The notes: generated by a model not told the origin, from the letters alone. DNA of 64,000 nucleotides from Caballeronia fortuita (GCF_001544835.2 NZ_FCNX02000003.1:124001-188000); one strand, 5' to 3'. Counted from the first letter of the stretch, positions 26,453 to 35,903 are shown. Translations and numbers: made by a program.

Positions 26453-27721
26453 ATGAAGCATGCATTCAAGCCTCTCTGTGCGGTTCTGTTTGCTTTGACA
26501 TCGACCGCTCATGCTGCGGACGATGCGCTCGTGACTCGTGGCGCATATCTCGCCAAAGCGGGCGATTGCGTCGCCTGTCATTCCGCACCGCGCGGCAAGC
26601 CGCTTGCCGGCGGATTGCAGATGATGACGCCACTGGGCGCGATCTACACGACCAACATCACGCCCGATCCAGATACGGGAATCGGCCGCTATACCGAAGA
26701 GGAATTCGCGCGCGCATTGCGTGAAGGCGTGGCGAAGGACGGCCACAATCTCTATCCGGCGATGCCTTATCCGTCTTATGCAAAGATCAACGCCGATGAT
26801 ATGCACGCGCTCTATGCGTACTTCATGCATGGCGTGACGCCTGTCAAGCAGGCCAATCGCGAGCCGGATATCAAGTGGCCGCTCAATATGCGCTGGCCGC
26901 TCAAGCTATGGAATGTGGTCTTCCTGGACAAAGGCGTTTATCAGAATAAGGCGGGCAAGGATGTCGCCTGGAATCGCGGTGCTTATCTGATCCAAGGCCT
27001 TGGACATTGCGGCTCGTGTCATACGCCGCGCGGGATAGCTTTTCAGGAGAAAGGACTCGACGAAAGCAGCAGCACTTATTTGACGGGCGGCTTGCTCGAT
27101 AACTGGTTTGCTTCCAACCTGACGGGCGAACACAACACGGGACTCGGCCGTTGGTCGGAACAGGACATCGCCTCTTTCCTCAAGACGGGAGCGAATGCGC
27201 ACGCGTCCGCATTCGGATCGATGACGAGCGTGATCAATAACAGCACGCAGGCACTGAACGATACGGATATCGCTTCGATGGCGCGCTACCTGAAGTCATT
27301 GCCCGCGTCGGGCGGCTACGGTGGCGCGGCGTATGCCTATGACCCGAAAGCGACCAAAGTGTCATTGACACGCCCGGCCGCGACAGACTCCGGCGCGCGC
27401 GTGTACACGGCTTACTGCATGCATTGCCATGGCGTCGACGGCCGCGGCTTTGCGCCGATGCTTGCGCCGCTCGCGGGCAATCCGAATGTGCTGGAGAAGG
27501 ACGCGTCCTCGTTGATCAATGTGACGCTGAACGGGACCGGCGATCTCGTACTGAACGGTATTCCCGCGCCGTACCCGATGCCGCGTTATGCACCCGTGCT
27601 CAACGATCAGCAAATCGCGGACGTGTTGACTTTCATTCGTGGCGCATGGAACAACAATACACCGGCGGTTCAGGCTGGGGACGTAAGCAAGATGCGCAAG
27701 GCGACGCAGGCGGCGCGCTGA
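26453..27721 (+). CDS. Triheme cytochrome c subunit of the molybdenum hydroxylase
   Basis: A 422-residue exported cytochrome (signal peptide ending TSTAHA) with three CxxCH sites at residues 39-43 (CVACH), 186-190 (CGSCH) and 322-326 (CMHCH). It resembles the cytochrome subunit of gluconate/alcohol dehydrogenases and would accept electrons from the 2Fe-2S subunit and hand them to the respiratory chain. It follows the Mo subunit by 10 bp and ends the operon. Confidence 0.92.
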   Translation: MKHAFKPLCAVLFALTSTAHAADDALVTRGAYLAKAGDCVACHSAPRGKPLAGGLQMMTPLGAIYTTNITPDPDTGIGRYTEEEFARALREGVAKDGHNLYPAMPYPSYAKINADDMHALYAYFMHGVTPVKQANREPDIKWPLNMRWPLKLWNVVFLDKGVYQNKAGKDVAWNRGAYLIQGLGHCGSCHTPRGIAFQEKGLDESSSTYLTGGLLDNWFASNLTGEHNTGLGRWSEQDIASFLKTGANAHASAFGSMTSVINNSTQALNDTDIASMARYLKSLPASGGYGGAAYAYDPKATKVSLTRPAATDSGARVYTAYCMHCHGVDGRGFAPMLAPLAGNPNVLEKDASSLINVTLNGTGDLVLNGIPAPYPMPRYAPVLNDQQIADVLTFIRGAWNNNTPAVQAGDVSKMRKATQAAR

Positions 27722-27751
27722 TATGCGCCGCCGTTTCAACGAATACCGCTC

Positions 27752-28021
27752 TCAGGATGAAAAATCAATGACATCCAGATGAATCGAGCTGGACGGATGC
27801 GCGAGAAATTTTCGATGCACACGAGCGCTGATTCGTTCATAACCGTCGCTCAGCGCCTTCAGAAGTCGCTCGTCGCTCGCTCCTGTGGGCGCCCAGAAGC
27901 ACTGTTCCAAGGCCTTGCGCGTGATATTGCATTGAATCGCCTGCTCGCGAGAGAACGCGACAAAGCTGACCGACGCGCGGTCCGCTGAGATCGTGGCATG
28001 GATCGAGAGCTCGCTTTTCAT
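27752..28021 (-). CDS. DUF1488 family protein
   Basis: An 89-residue small protein from MKSELSIHATIS. The pattern VSFVAFSREQAIQCNITRKALEQCF followed by a helix-rich C-terminus matches DUF1488, which is common in Burkholderia. The cited stretch is split as VSFVAFSREQ and CNITRKALEQCF. Function is unknown. The start at 28021 was chosen because the 26 residues before it do not look like the family. It converges with the cytochrome gene. Confidence 0.6.
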   Translation of the reverse strand: MKSELSIHATISADRASVSFVAFSREQAIQCNITRKALEQCFWAPTGASDERLLKALSDGYERISARVHRKFLAHPSSSIHLDVIDFSS

Positions 28022-28476
28022 AGTTCGACAGGGGAAAGCCGGTTCATTGGATTTTATTGTGTCAGAAATCGACGAGTTCGCGCATGCTTGAAAGAGCACG
28101 AAACGTGCGCAAACGGCCAGATGCGCATCGATTCTTTCAGAAGACCTGTCGGAGAAACCGGCAAATATCAGATGATATAACCGAACGTTCGTTCCGTCCG
28201 CAGACTTTAAACGTCCGCTGATGAGTCTGGTCCCGCGGCGTCGCGAGCCACGGCTTTGACTTCATCTCAAACGCCAAGGCTGGCGCGCGTGTTCGAATAT
28301 GTCCAAGAAAAATGAAAACAAAAGCATGCTCAGGTGTACTACTCTAGGAACGATTATCCGAAGCGGCGCGGCAGGCCATCCCAGTTAGCGGGTCGTGCCG
28401 CGCATTCCCCGGAATCCCACCGGCAACGCCATCCGTCTTTCGTTAAGGCGGGCGTTGTCGCCAGCAGGAGCGGAAC
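28022..28476. other. 455-bp intergenic region upstream of DUF3331 gene
   Basis: No gene is supported here. One structure stands out: GCGCGGCA (28366-28373) pairs with TGCCGCGC (28396-28403) across a 22-base loop about 75 bp before the DUF3331 ATG, perhaps a leader hairpin. Base composition is more AT-rich than the neighbouring genes. Confidence 0.4.
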
Positions 28477-28917
28477 ATGAAGCATCCATCGTTGATGGAT
28501 CCCTGGAGCCGTACCCTGGCAATGCTCGACAGCCGTCCGAGCCGCCCGATCGAAGCGAACGAGAAACTTGCGCTAATGCCACGATCCCTCGTGCGCAATG
28601 TTCAGGGCAAGAGTGCCTGCATGGGAACAGCCGAAGGACATTGCGTCAATATCCGCGTGCTCGAACGACTCAGCGAGTCGACCCTCTCGTTGTCGTGGCA
28701 CGATCCTACGTCGTTCAATTACTCCGAGCAGGTGTGGGCGCTTTGCACTGCGCGCAAGCGCGGAACTTGTGCATTGAGCGGACAAGCGATAAGACGCGGA
28801 CAACCGGTCTACAGGCCGAGGCGTGTAGGGAGTTCGGTGCCGCTCAATAGCGGCGCGATGATTCTCGCGCTGGCGTTGACGCCGTCAGAACAGGAAACAA
28901 GCCTCGTGTTGGAGTGA
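28477..28917 (+). CDS. DUF3331 domain-containing protein
   Basis: A 146-residue protein. The core, VNIRVLERLSESTLSLSW followed by YSEQVWALCTARKRG and SGQAIRRGQPVYRP, matches DUF3331, a domain largely restricted to Burkholderia and relatives. Cysteines in CTARKRGTCALSG could bind a metal. No function is known. The gene stands alone. Confidence 0.75.
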   Translation: MKHPSLMDPWSRTLAMLDSRPSRPIEANEKLALMPRSLVRNVQGKSACMGTAEGHCVNIRVLERLSESTLSLSWHDPTSFNYSEQVWALCTARKRGTCALSGQAIRRGQPVYRPRRVGSSVPLNSGAMILALALTPSEQETSLVLE

Positions 28918-29182
28918 TTCAACAAGTTTGCAGCTATGTAACGCGTGCGCAATGTACGCGTCTTTAGTCATATGACGGCGCGACGCTTTGCTGGCTTCTC
29001 GCTAATCGTCTGACGAGCGCGCAGTCGATAAGTCGACGTCACAATTGAAGTATCAAAGAGCCATCTTTCTACAGAGAATGCTTGGTGCTGGCGATATCCA
29101 TATAAGATCTGCGTACCACGGCAATGTGTCGAGCAATAGGCACACACGTTGCCTCGCTCGAGCCGATTCAAGAGGAGAAACG

Positions 29183-29614
29183 ATGGTTACATTGGCACAG
29201 CTAGAAAGTCAGATTCAAAAGCTGCAGCGTCGCGCGGACGCGATGCGCGAACAAAAGTCGGTCGAAGTCATTGCGAAGATCCGTTCCATGATGGACGAGT
29301 ATGGCTTGACCACAGCGGATCTCGCTAAAGCCGGCTCAGGATCGGGCAATAAGCGCGGTCGGAAGCCGGGTACGAAGACTTCGGCAAGTTCGAAGAACGG
29401 AGCAGCAAAGACTACGCTTCCTGCCAAGTATCGCGACCCGGAATCGGGCGCGACCTGGAGCGGCCATGCACGGCCGCCGGCGTGGATCAAGGATGCGCCT
29501 GATCGCAGCGTGTATCTTATCGACGGTGCATCGAATAAGAAACGGGCGTTGAAGAAAGGCCGCGCGGCAGTGAAGAAAACTGCACGCAGGAACGCACGGA
29601 GCGCAGCCGCCTGA
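29183..29614 (+). CDS. H-NS family nucleoid-associated protein
   Basis: A 143-residue H-NS/BpH3-like protein. The N-terminal coiled-coil oligomerisation segment (LAQLESQIQKLQRRADAMRE) is followed by a basic linker (NKRGRKPGTKTS) and the DNA-binding core YRDPESGATWSGHARPPAW, then a Lys/Ala-rich tail (KKGRAAVKKTARRNAR). AGAGGAG 5 bases upstream supports ATG 29183. Such proteins silence AT-rich or acquired DNA. The long basic tail is typical of Burkholderiaceae paralogues. Confidence 0.9.
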   Translation: MVTLAQLESQIQKLQRRADAMREQKSVEVIAKIRSMMDEYGLTTADLAKAGSGSGNKRGRKPGTKTSASSKNGAAKTTLPAKYRDPESGATWSGHARPPAWIKDAPDRSVYLIDGASNKKRALKKGRAAVKKTARRNARSAAA

Positions 29615-29632
29615 GCGAGCGCGTCTAAATCT

Positions 29633-31096
29633 TTAGCGCAACAATGGGCTGCGCGCTTTGGAGAAACCGCTTGCGCGGTCGTACGCGAGCCCGATCTGCA
29701 ATACGCCCAGATCGCCTTGCGTGGGACCGATAACCTGCAATCCGGCCGGCAAACCGCCGAGGCCGAATCCGGCTGGTACGCTTAGCGCGGGCAGCGAAGC
29801 CATCGTCGCCGGTACCACGGTTTCCATCCAGCGATGGTAAGTATCCATCGCGTGGCCGTCGATGGCGTGAGGCCAATCCAATGCAGCATCAAAGGGAAAG
29901 ACCTGAGCCGAAGGCATGACGAGATAGTCGAAACGGGCGAATAGCGCGTTGATCGCCTGATACCACGCCGCACGGTCGCGAACCGCACGCGAAACATCTT
30001 CGCCCGATAACTTCAGGCCACGCTCGATTTCCCATATCGCTTCGGGTTTGAGCAGATTGCGCGTGGCGTCGTTGCGGTATAAAGAAGCATTGGTGCCCGA
30101 GAAAGTCAGGCTGCGCAAATCGAGCCAGGCATTCCAGAGACGATCGAGATCGAAAGTTATCTCGGCCGCATCGACGGTGCAACCCGCCGTTTCGAAGTGA
30201 CGCAATGCGGATGCATAGACATCCATCAAGCCGTTTTCCATCGGCAGATGTTTATTCAAATCGCCCAGCCAGCCGATACGTGTGCCGCGCATGTCGCGCT
30301 CTAGCGAATGGGCGAAGTCAGCGGGTTTGTCGCTTCTGCGCGAGAGAGGTGCGCGCGCATCGAAGCCCGCCTGCACGGACAGCAACAAGCCAAGATCGGA
30401 AATGTTTCGCGCAAGCGGACCGGCGACGCTGAATTGCTGAAAGAAGACATCGTCGCTCGGTGCATAAGGCACACATCCCGGCGTCGTGCGAAAGCCGAAC
30501 ACATTGTTGAATGCGGCGGGCGTGCGCAGCGAGCCCATCATGTCGGAGCCATCGGCGCAGGGCAGCATATTCAACGCGACGGAAACGGCAGCGCCGCCGC
30601 TGCTGCCGCCTGCCGAGCGCGACGGGTCGAATGCATTGCGCGTGGTGCCATAGATCGGGTTATAGGTATGTCCGCCGAGGCCGAATTCCGGAGAGTTCGT
30701 GCGCCCGATAAAGATTGCGCCTGCTTTGCGCATGCGCTCGAATATGACGGCATCGACTCTGGATATTTCGCCTTTGTATATGGGCGAGCCTTTGGTCGTC
30801 ACCATGCCGGCGACGGGCAAGATATCTTTAGGCGCTTGCGGAAAGCCATGCAACGGCCCGAGGCTTTCGCCTTTGGATAGCTGCGCATCGCGCTCGTTTG
30901 CGAGTGCACGCAACGCATCGCGATCCCGCATCGCGACGATTGCATTGACCACGGGATTGAGGCGATCGATCTGTGCGAGATACGCATTCATCACTTCGAC
31001 ACACGATATCTCGCGCGCGTGAATCGAACGAGAGAGCGCGACGGCGTCGAGAGAAACGATATCCTTGTCGGGCGAGGAAGCATCGTGTGCGGTCAT
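29633..31096 (-). CDS. Amidase signature family protein
   Basis: A 487-residue amidase. The Ser-cisSer-Lys triad is recognisable as K90 (PQAPKDIL), the cis-Ser in SAGGSSGGAAVSVA (S165/S166) and the nucleophile S189 in DMMGSLRTPA, a variant of the usual DTGGSIR. It hydrolyses an amide (or transfers an acyl group) in the cytoplasm. It lies 27 bp downstream of a luciferase-like monooxygenase gene and likely shares a transcript with it. The substrate is unknown. Confidence 0.9.
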   Translation of the reverse strand: MTAHDASSPDKDIVSLDAVALSRSIHAREISCVEVMNAYLAQIDRLNPVVNAIVAMRDRDALRALANERDAQLSKGESLGPLHGFPQAPKDILPVAGMVTTKGSPIYKGEISRVDAVIFERMRKAGAIFIGRTNSPEFGLGGHTYNPIYGTTRNAFDPSRSAGGSSGGAAVSVALNMLPCADGSDMMGSLRTPAAFNNVFGFRTTPGCVPYAPSDDVFFQQFSVAGPLARNISDLGLLLSVQAGFDARAPLSRRSDKPADFAHSLERDMRGTRIGWLGDLNKHLPMENGLMDVYASALRHFETAGCTVDAAEITFDLDRLWNAWLDLRSLTFSGTNASLYRNDATRNLLKPEAIWEIERGLKLSGEDVSRAVRDRAAWYQAINALFARFDYLVMPSAQVFPFDAALDWPHAIDGHAMDTYHRWMETVVPATMASLPALSVPAGFGLGGLPAGLQVIGPTQGDLGVLQIGLAYDRASGFSKARSPLLR

Positions 31097-31123
31097 GTTC
31101 TTGTCGTGAATGAAGAAGCGGAT

Positions 31124-32083
31124 TCAGCGATGAAACTCGGGAAGCACGTGAGCAGCGAGTTCTTCGATGATATCGCGCGCCGGTCTTCGGCCTGCGGCGA
31201 TGTTGAGCGTCACGTGATGCGTGCCGTTGTCGCGCATCTCGCGCAGGAGCGAAACGAGTGCATGACGTCCCGCGCGATAGCCCAGCGGGATATCGGTTGC
31301 GGGCTCGTCCGCATCGTCAGCGAGATCGAGCCGCATGGCCACACCGAAGGCGCGAAAAGCGCCGGGAGCCGCGCGATCGACGGCGGCGCGCCACATGCTA
31401 TAGCGTCCACGCTGTGTTTGCGGTTCGCGATGATAAGTCATCCAGCCAAGCGAATGACGCGCGATCCAGTCGACGCTCTGACCGCCCGATCCGACCGCGA
31501 GCATAGGAATGGCAACGTCGTGGCGAGGCAAGAGATAGAACTCAGGCGCGCCGTCGGGTGTATCGTCCGGAATCACGCGAGAAGGCACGCCGACGGCCGC
31601 GGCCAACGTTTCCCAATGGCGTCGATACAGATCGCGCCGGTCATCGGGATTGCGGCCGAATGCGGCGTATTCCGGCGGACGGTCGCCCGAACCAAGACCC
31701 AGAATGAAACGTCCACGAGATAACGTGTCGACGGAAATCGCGGCTTTCGCGACATGAAGCGGATGTCTCAGCGTCAGTACGATTGCGCCGCTGATAAGCG
31801 CGATGCGTTCGGTATTCGATGCCAGCGCGCCGAGCAGCACCCACGGATCGAGATGCCCGACCGGGTCGGGATAGTCGATGCTATTGAGCGGCACGTCGCG
31901 CACCCAAAGCGCGCGATAGCCGAGTTGATCGGCGTGGCGCGCGAGTGCTATCTGCTCATTGAAGTCAACGATGCTTTGGTCGTCGCGCGTGATCGGCAAT
32001 GTGATGCCGACAGATAACTTGTCTTGCGCAAACACCGCATTCGCGATGGCAGACGAGGCCGGGTTGTTTTCGCTGGCGTTCAT
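31124..32083 (-). CDS. LLM class flavin-dependent oxidoreductase
   Basis: A protein of about 319 residues with the bacterial luciferase-like TIM barrel: ALARHADQLGYRALWVRDVP near the N-terminus, RIALISGAIVLTLRHPLHVA and the flavin-pocket motif SRGRFILGLGSGDRP. These enzymes use FMNH2 or F420H2 supplied by other proteins to oxidise small molecules. Start 32083 (MNASENN) or 32092 are equally possible. The symporter, monooxygenase and amidase genes run in the same direction, suggesting uptake and breakdown of one compound. Confidence 0.85.
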   Translation of the reverse strand: MNASENNPASSAIANAVFAQDKLSVGITLPITRDDQSIVDFNEQIALARHADQLGYRALWVRDVPLNSIDYPDPVGHLDPWVLLGALASNTERIALISGAIVLTLRHPLHVAKAAISVDTLSRGRFILGLGSGDRPPEYAAFGRNPDDRRDLYRRHWETLAAAVGVPSRVIPDDTPDGAPEFYLLPRHDVAIPMLAVGSGGQSVDWIARHSLGWMTYHREPQTQRGRYSMWRAAVDRAAPGAFRAFGVAMRLDLADDADEPATDIPLGYRAGRHALVSLLREMRDNGTHHVTLNIAAGRRPARDIIEELAAHVLPEFHR

Positions 32084-32185
32084 GACACGCATTGCGTCAA
32101 GGAAAGGGCTTGACGCCGATGGTATCACCGTACATGCAAACACTGCCCGGCGCGCGAGCACCGGACAGCGTGAAGCGTCGCGCTT

Positions 32186-33667
32186 TCAAGCCACGGCCAC
32201 TATGCTGCGCCGCGTAACGAGCGACACGACATACGTCACGACGATATTCACGACGAGCGCGATCAGGCCGATATAAACCGGCCACGAAGCATCGCCGACA
32301 TGTACGACATAGACCGGCTTGAGCCCTTGCGAGATCGCGAGACCGGTTCCCAACGCGATGCCGAAGAGCCAGCCGAGGAAAAGGCCGGGCGTCGTCAAGC
32401 GGCGCGTATAGAGCGAGAACACGATGGCCGGGAAGATCTGCAGAATCCACACGCCGCCGAGCAATTGCAGATCGATCGCGTATTGCGTCGGCAAAAACAC
32501 GATGAACAGCAATGCGCCGAACTTCACGACGAGCGATACGAGCTTTGCAGTCGATGCTTCGGCAGCCGATGACATATCGGGCGAAACGAGCGGACGCCAC
32601 AAGTTACGCGTGAACAGATTCGCCGCGCCGATCGACATGATCGCCGCCGGCACGAGCGCGCTGATCGCAATCGCCGCTGCGGCAAAGCCGACGAACCATG
32701 ACGGAAACAGCGTGCCGAACAATGTCGGCACGACATCCGATGCGGACTTCACATGCACGCCCGCCGCGATCGCCATATAGCCGAGCAGCGCAATCAGACC
32801 GAGCAGCAGCGTATAGGCAGGCAGGAAGATGGCGTTCTTGCGCACCGTGGTCGCGGATGACGAAGAGAGCACTGCCGTCATCGTATGCGGATACATGAAT
32901 GCGGCAAGCGCCGAGCCGAGCGCGAGCGACGCATATGCCGTGAATTGACCCGGCTTGAGAATGATGCCCGTCGGGCCGCCTTTCGCCTTGAAGTATTGAT
33001 CGGCCGAATCGAATACATGGGCATAGCCGCCGAGCTTCGAAGGAATGAACCAGACCGCCGCGATCACGACGATATAGATCATGATGTCCTTCACGAAGGC
33101 GATCATCGCGGGCGCGCGCAGGCCGCTGGTATAGGTATAGAGCGCGAGAATCACGAACGCGATAATGAGCGGCAACTCGCCCGTTACGCCTAGCCCTTTG
33201 ATAACTACTTGCATGCCGACGAGTTGCAGCGCGATATAAGGCATCGTCGCCACGATGCCTGTGATGGCGACCGCGGCCGGAAACCATTTGCCGCCGTATT
33301 CGCCCTGTACGTAATCGGCGCCGGTGATGTGATTCTTCGCGTGCGCGATCTTCCATAACTTCGGCATCACGGCGAACACGAACGGATAGACGATGATCGT
33401 ATAAGGCAGCGCGAAGAAGCCGTAAGCGCCGACGGAATAGACGAGCGCCGGCACAGCAATGACGGTATAGGCGGTATAGAAGTCGCCGCCGACGAGAAAC
33501 CATGAGATCAGCACGCCGAACTGGCGGCCACCCAAGCCCCATTCGTGAAGCTGCGTGAGATCCCCGCGTTTCCAGCGCGCGGCAAAGAAACCGACGACCG
33601 TTACGAGCGCAAAGAACGCGATGAAGATGGTCATCGCAACCGGATCGACTGGCGTGAGATCGTTCAT
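32186..33667 (-). CDS. Sodium:solute symporter, monocarboxylate (MctP-like) type
   Basis: A 493-residue SSS family transporter with about 13 membrane segments (DPVAMTIFIAFFALVTVVGF first; central GLRAPAMIAFVKDIMIYIVV). Its ATG overlaps the stop of a DUF3311 gene by four bases. DUF3311 plus this symporter type is the usual arrangement of monocarboxylate (lactate, pyruvate, amino acid) uptake permeases. The start at 33667 follows from that overlap and the onset of hydrophobicity. Confidence 0.88.
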   Translation of the reverse strand: MNDLTPVDPVAMTIFIAFFALVTVVGFFAARWKRGDLTQLHEWGLGGRQFGVLISWFLVGGDFYTAYTVIAVPALVYSVGAYGFFALPYTIIVYPFVFAVMPKLWKIAHAKNHITGADYVQGEYGGKWFPAAVAITGIVATMPYIALQLVGMQVVIKGLGVTGELPLIIAFVILALYTYTSGLRAPAMIAFVKDIMIYIVVIAAVWFIPSKLGGYAHVFDSADQYFKAKGGPTGIILKPGQFTAYASLALGSALAAFMYPHTMTAVLSSSSATTVRKNAIFLPAYTLLLGLIALLGYMAIAAGVHVKSASDVVPTLFGTLFPSWFVGFAAAAIAISALVPAAIMSIGAANLFTRNLWRPLVSPDMSSAAEASTAKLVSLVVKFGALLFIVFLPTQYAIDLQLLGGVWILQIFPAIVFSLYTRRLTTPGLFLGWLFGIALGTGLAISQGLKPVYVVHVGDASWPVYIGLIALVVNIVVTYVVSLVTRRSIVAVA

Positions 33668-33879
33668 TTCATGCCCCTGTAGACCACATAAAGCAGGAGC
33701 GAGGTAAGCGGCACCCACAAGAACTGATACCAGTAGAAGAACGGGAAGCCCGCAAGAGAAGGACGCGTGTCGTTATAGAACGGCAGCCAGAGCAATGCGA
33801 CGTACGGAATCAATAGCGCGACCCAGAGCCAGGGGCTGCGCGACGCGTCGTTGTTGGGTTCCAAAGCTATTCTCCTCAT
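33664..33879 (-). CDS. DUF3311 small membrane protein, symporter partner
   Basis: A 71-residue protein with two hydrophobic helices (WLWVALLIPYVALLWLPFY and FLWVPLTSLLLYVVY) and the conserved PFFYWYQF between them. DUF3311 proteins are encoded directly before MctP-like symporters and probably act as accessory subunits. Overlap with the symporter start indicates coupled translation. Confidence 0.88.
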   Translation of the reverse strand: MRRIALEPNNDASRSPWLWVALLIPYVALLWLPFYNDTRPSLAGFPFFYWYQFLWVPLTSLLLYVVYRGMK

Positions 33880-34120
33880 GATTCAGCGCTGATAAGAAGT
33901 CGCCGGCGCGCGGTCTCGACGTCTTTTTGCAATGCGATGACATGCCGCGCCGCCAACGGGTGCGGATTATCCAACTTATTTCGCTTTGTTGCCGAACGCC
34001 AGGAACTCAGAGAAGACTTGAGTGAACGCGTGCTTACGCAATGCTTTCCACGTATTGCTGTATCGGCGATTCAATAGCAATGTCGATGCAAAAAAGGCCT
34101 TCAGATTGCATCATCGATAA

Positions 34121-34864
34121 TTACGATTCGATGACGTATCGGATGTGCGCTCGCTTGCCGACGAGCATCGCACGCTTGCCGCCGAAGCCCGCGACCTTGC
34201 TATAGGCGAATCCGCTTTCGACGAGCGCGCGCTTGACCTGACCCGCGCTGGTGTAGGTCGCGAAGGTGGCATCGTAGTTGGACATGCGTGCCAGCGATGC
34301 GAACACTTGAGGCGTCCACATGTCCGGATTCCTGGCCGGCGCGAAGCCGTCGAGATAGATTGCGTCAGCGGTGAAGCCAAGGTCGGCGAGGCGCGGCAAG
34401 ATATCGGCGGCATCGCCGAAAGCGAGCGTCAACGTGACCGCGCCCGCCGAAAATGCAAGCCGATGGAGGCCGGCCTCGAGCGGCGGCCATGCTGAAGCGA
34501 GCGCATCGGATAACGGCGCGAAGGCGTCTTCGTCGATGATCGCTGCGTGTGCCGCGCGCAAATCGTCGGCACTGAATGGATATTTCTCGATCGATAGGAA
34601 TTCAAGCATTGACGGACGATGCGCTGCTTCAAGCCATGCTGCCCACGTCGCAAGAAAATTGACGCCCATGCCGAAGCCGGTCTCGATCACAGTGAAGCGC
34701 GGGGTGCCGCGCCAGCGCGCGGGCAGGCCGTTGCCCTTCAGAAAGACATGGCGTGCTTGCGCCAGCGCGCCCGCCGCGCTGTGATAGATATCGTCGTGAC
34801 GCGGCGAGTAGGGAGTTCCGTCGTCGCGAAACACGAGCGGTGCCGATATCAGCGGCTCGCTCAT
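34121..34864 (-). CDS. mnmD: tRNA 5-methylaminomethyl-2-thiouridine methyltransferase, stand-alone MnmD
   Basis: A 247-residue SAM-dependent methyltransferase. The AdoMet loop is ETGFGMGVNFLATW, the acidic substrate motif IYLDGFAPARNPDMWTP, and the C-terminal FGGKRAMLVGKR matches the MnmD/MnmC1 family, which converts nm5s2U to mnm5s2U at tRNA position 34. In E. coli this domain is fused to the FAD-dependent MnmC2; here the protein ends after the methyltransferase domain and no MnmC2 gene is nearby. It follows the YceH-like gene by 2 bp. Confidence 0.85.
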   Translation of the reverse strand: MSEPLISAPLVFRDDGTPYSPRHDDIYHSAAGALAQARHVFLKGNGLPARWRGTPRFTVIETGFGMGVNFLATWAAWLEAAHRPSMLEFLSIEKYPFSADDLRAAHAAIIDEDAFAPLSDALASAWPPLEAGLHRLAFSAGAVTLTLAFGDAADILPRLADLGFTADAIYLDGFAPARNPDMWTPQVFASLARMSNYDATFATYTSAGQVKRALVESGFAYSKVAGFGGKRAMLVGKRAHIRYVIES

Positions 34865-34866
34865 CC

Positions 34867-35574
34867 TCAGGCGTCGGGCGACGATTGATTCAAGGTTATG
34901 CCCAGTTCGCTCGCCATTTGCTGAACCATCGCACGCAGTTGAATGACTTCATGCGTGAGGCGCTTCTGCTCGGATTTCAGCGCTTCGAACTCGGAGAGGG
35001 AGAAAGAGTCTCCCGCTTGCGATTCGCGCGACGGCAGATCGCTCGCGCTCACTTCGCCACATAACAGATGCATCCAGCGGCTTTCCCGCTCGCCGGGTGT
35101 GCGCGATAACTTCACGACACGCGGTGGATCGTTGGCGGCAAGTTCGTCGAGAAAGCTTTCGACCGATGATATGTCCGCGAACGAATGCAGCCGCACGCTG
35201 TTGGCGCGCAATTCCGCCGCCGTTTGCGGGCCGCGCAGAAAGAGCGTCGCGAGCAGGGCAACCGACTGGCTCGGCACGCCGAGCACGCGATTCACATTGT
35301 GTTCGAAGCGCGGCACGCGGCTGCTGCTTCCTTCGATGACGAGACTCAGACGCTTTAGGCCATCGATGGTCGTCAGCACTTCGTCCTCGCTGACATTCAT
35401 CACGGGCGAGCGGGCTGTTTTCTGATTGCATCCCGCGGTTAGGGAATTCAACGAAAGAGGATAAGTGTCCGGCACGGTATGCTGTTTCTCGACGAGCACG
35501 CCGAGCACGCGTGCTTCGAGAGGCGTGAGTTCGCGCAGGGCTGGACGGGGTGCGGCTTCGGAAGGCGTGTTCAT
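34867..35574 (-). CDS. YceH family protein (DUF480/UPF0502)
   Basis: A 235-residue protein with the family pattern LTPLEARVLGVLVEKQHTVP, then YPLSLNSLTAGCNQKTARSPV, SRVPRFEHNV and LLATLFLRGPQTAAELR. The fold is two winged-helix domains; a C-terminal coiled coil is evident in LSEFEALKSEQKRLTHEVIQ. Function is unknown. It is upstream of and nearly overlaps mnmD. Confidence 0.9.
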   Translation of the reverse strand: MNTPSEAAPRPALRELTPLEARVLGVLVEKQHTVPDTYPLSLNSLTAGCNQKTARSPVMNVSEDEVLTTIDGLKRLSLVIEGSSSRVPRFEHNVNRVLGVPSQSVALLATLFLRGPQTAAELRANSVRLHSFADISSVESFLDELAANDPPRVVKLSRTPGERESRWMHLLCGEVSASDLPSRESQAGDSFSLSEFEALKSEQKRLTHEVIQLRAMVQQMASELGITLNQSSPDA

Positions 35575-35693
35575 AGGCGTGAAGGACGTGCTGTAAGACG
35601 CCTATGATACCGGCGACACGCAGCATATCCGCAATTCGCGCACCGCCTTGCAGCATGAACGTCATACGCTATACGTGCAGTGCGCAGGCGTTA

Positions 35694-35710
35694 TGCGCTC
35701 ATTTGGTGCA
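35694..35710 (+). promoter_or_regulatory. NtrC-like enhancer site
   Basis: TGCGCTCATTTGGTGCA matches the NtrC consensus TGCAC-N7-GTGCA with one mismatch. Further GTGCA half-sites occur at 35675-35679 and 35728-35732. All lie 40-100 bp upstream of the sigma-54 promoter-like sequence at 35771. Confidence 0.55.
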
Positions 35711-35770
35711 GAACGACAAACTTGATCGTGCAACAGTGCTTTATATAAGGAATCGAACCGTCTATAACAT

Positions 35771-35786
35771 TGGCATTGAAGTTGCT
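35771..35786 (+). promoter_or_regulatory. Sigma-54 (-24/-12) promoter of the ATP-grasp locus
   Basis: TGGCATTGAAGTTGCT has GG and GC separated by exactly ten bases and matches the RpoN consensus TGGCACG-N4-TTGC at all invariant positions. Transcription would begin near 35798, giving a leader of about 200 bases before the ATP-grasp ATG. A sigma-70-like alternative (TTGATC, 16 bases, TATAAG) lies at 35722-35749. Confidence 0.65.
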
Positions 35787-35824
35787 TTTTCTGATTCGGC
35801 ACTGGGCTGCCTGCGCAATCGATG

Positions 35825-35903
35825 CGTCACACGAAACCCGTGTGACGAACAAGGCCATCGCGCTTCGAGGTCGCCTATCGGCGCATCCGATGATACGGAT
35901 GCG
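35825..35903 (+). other. Structured leader with two perfect hairpins
   Basis: CGTCACACG (35825-35833) pairs with CGTGTGACG (35839-35847) over a 5-base loop, and CGCATCCG (35882-35889) pairs with CGGATGCG (35896-35903) over a 6-base loop. Both lie between the proposed sigma-54 start and the ATP-grasp gene. They may stabilise or regulate the mRNA. No small gene is credible in the 425-bp gap 35575-36000. Confidence 0.55.
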
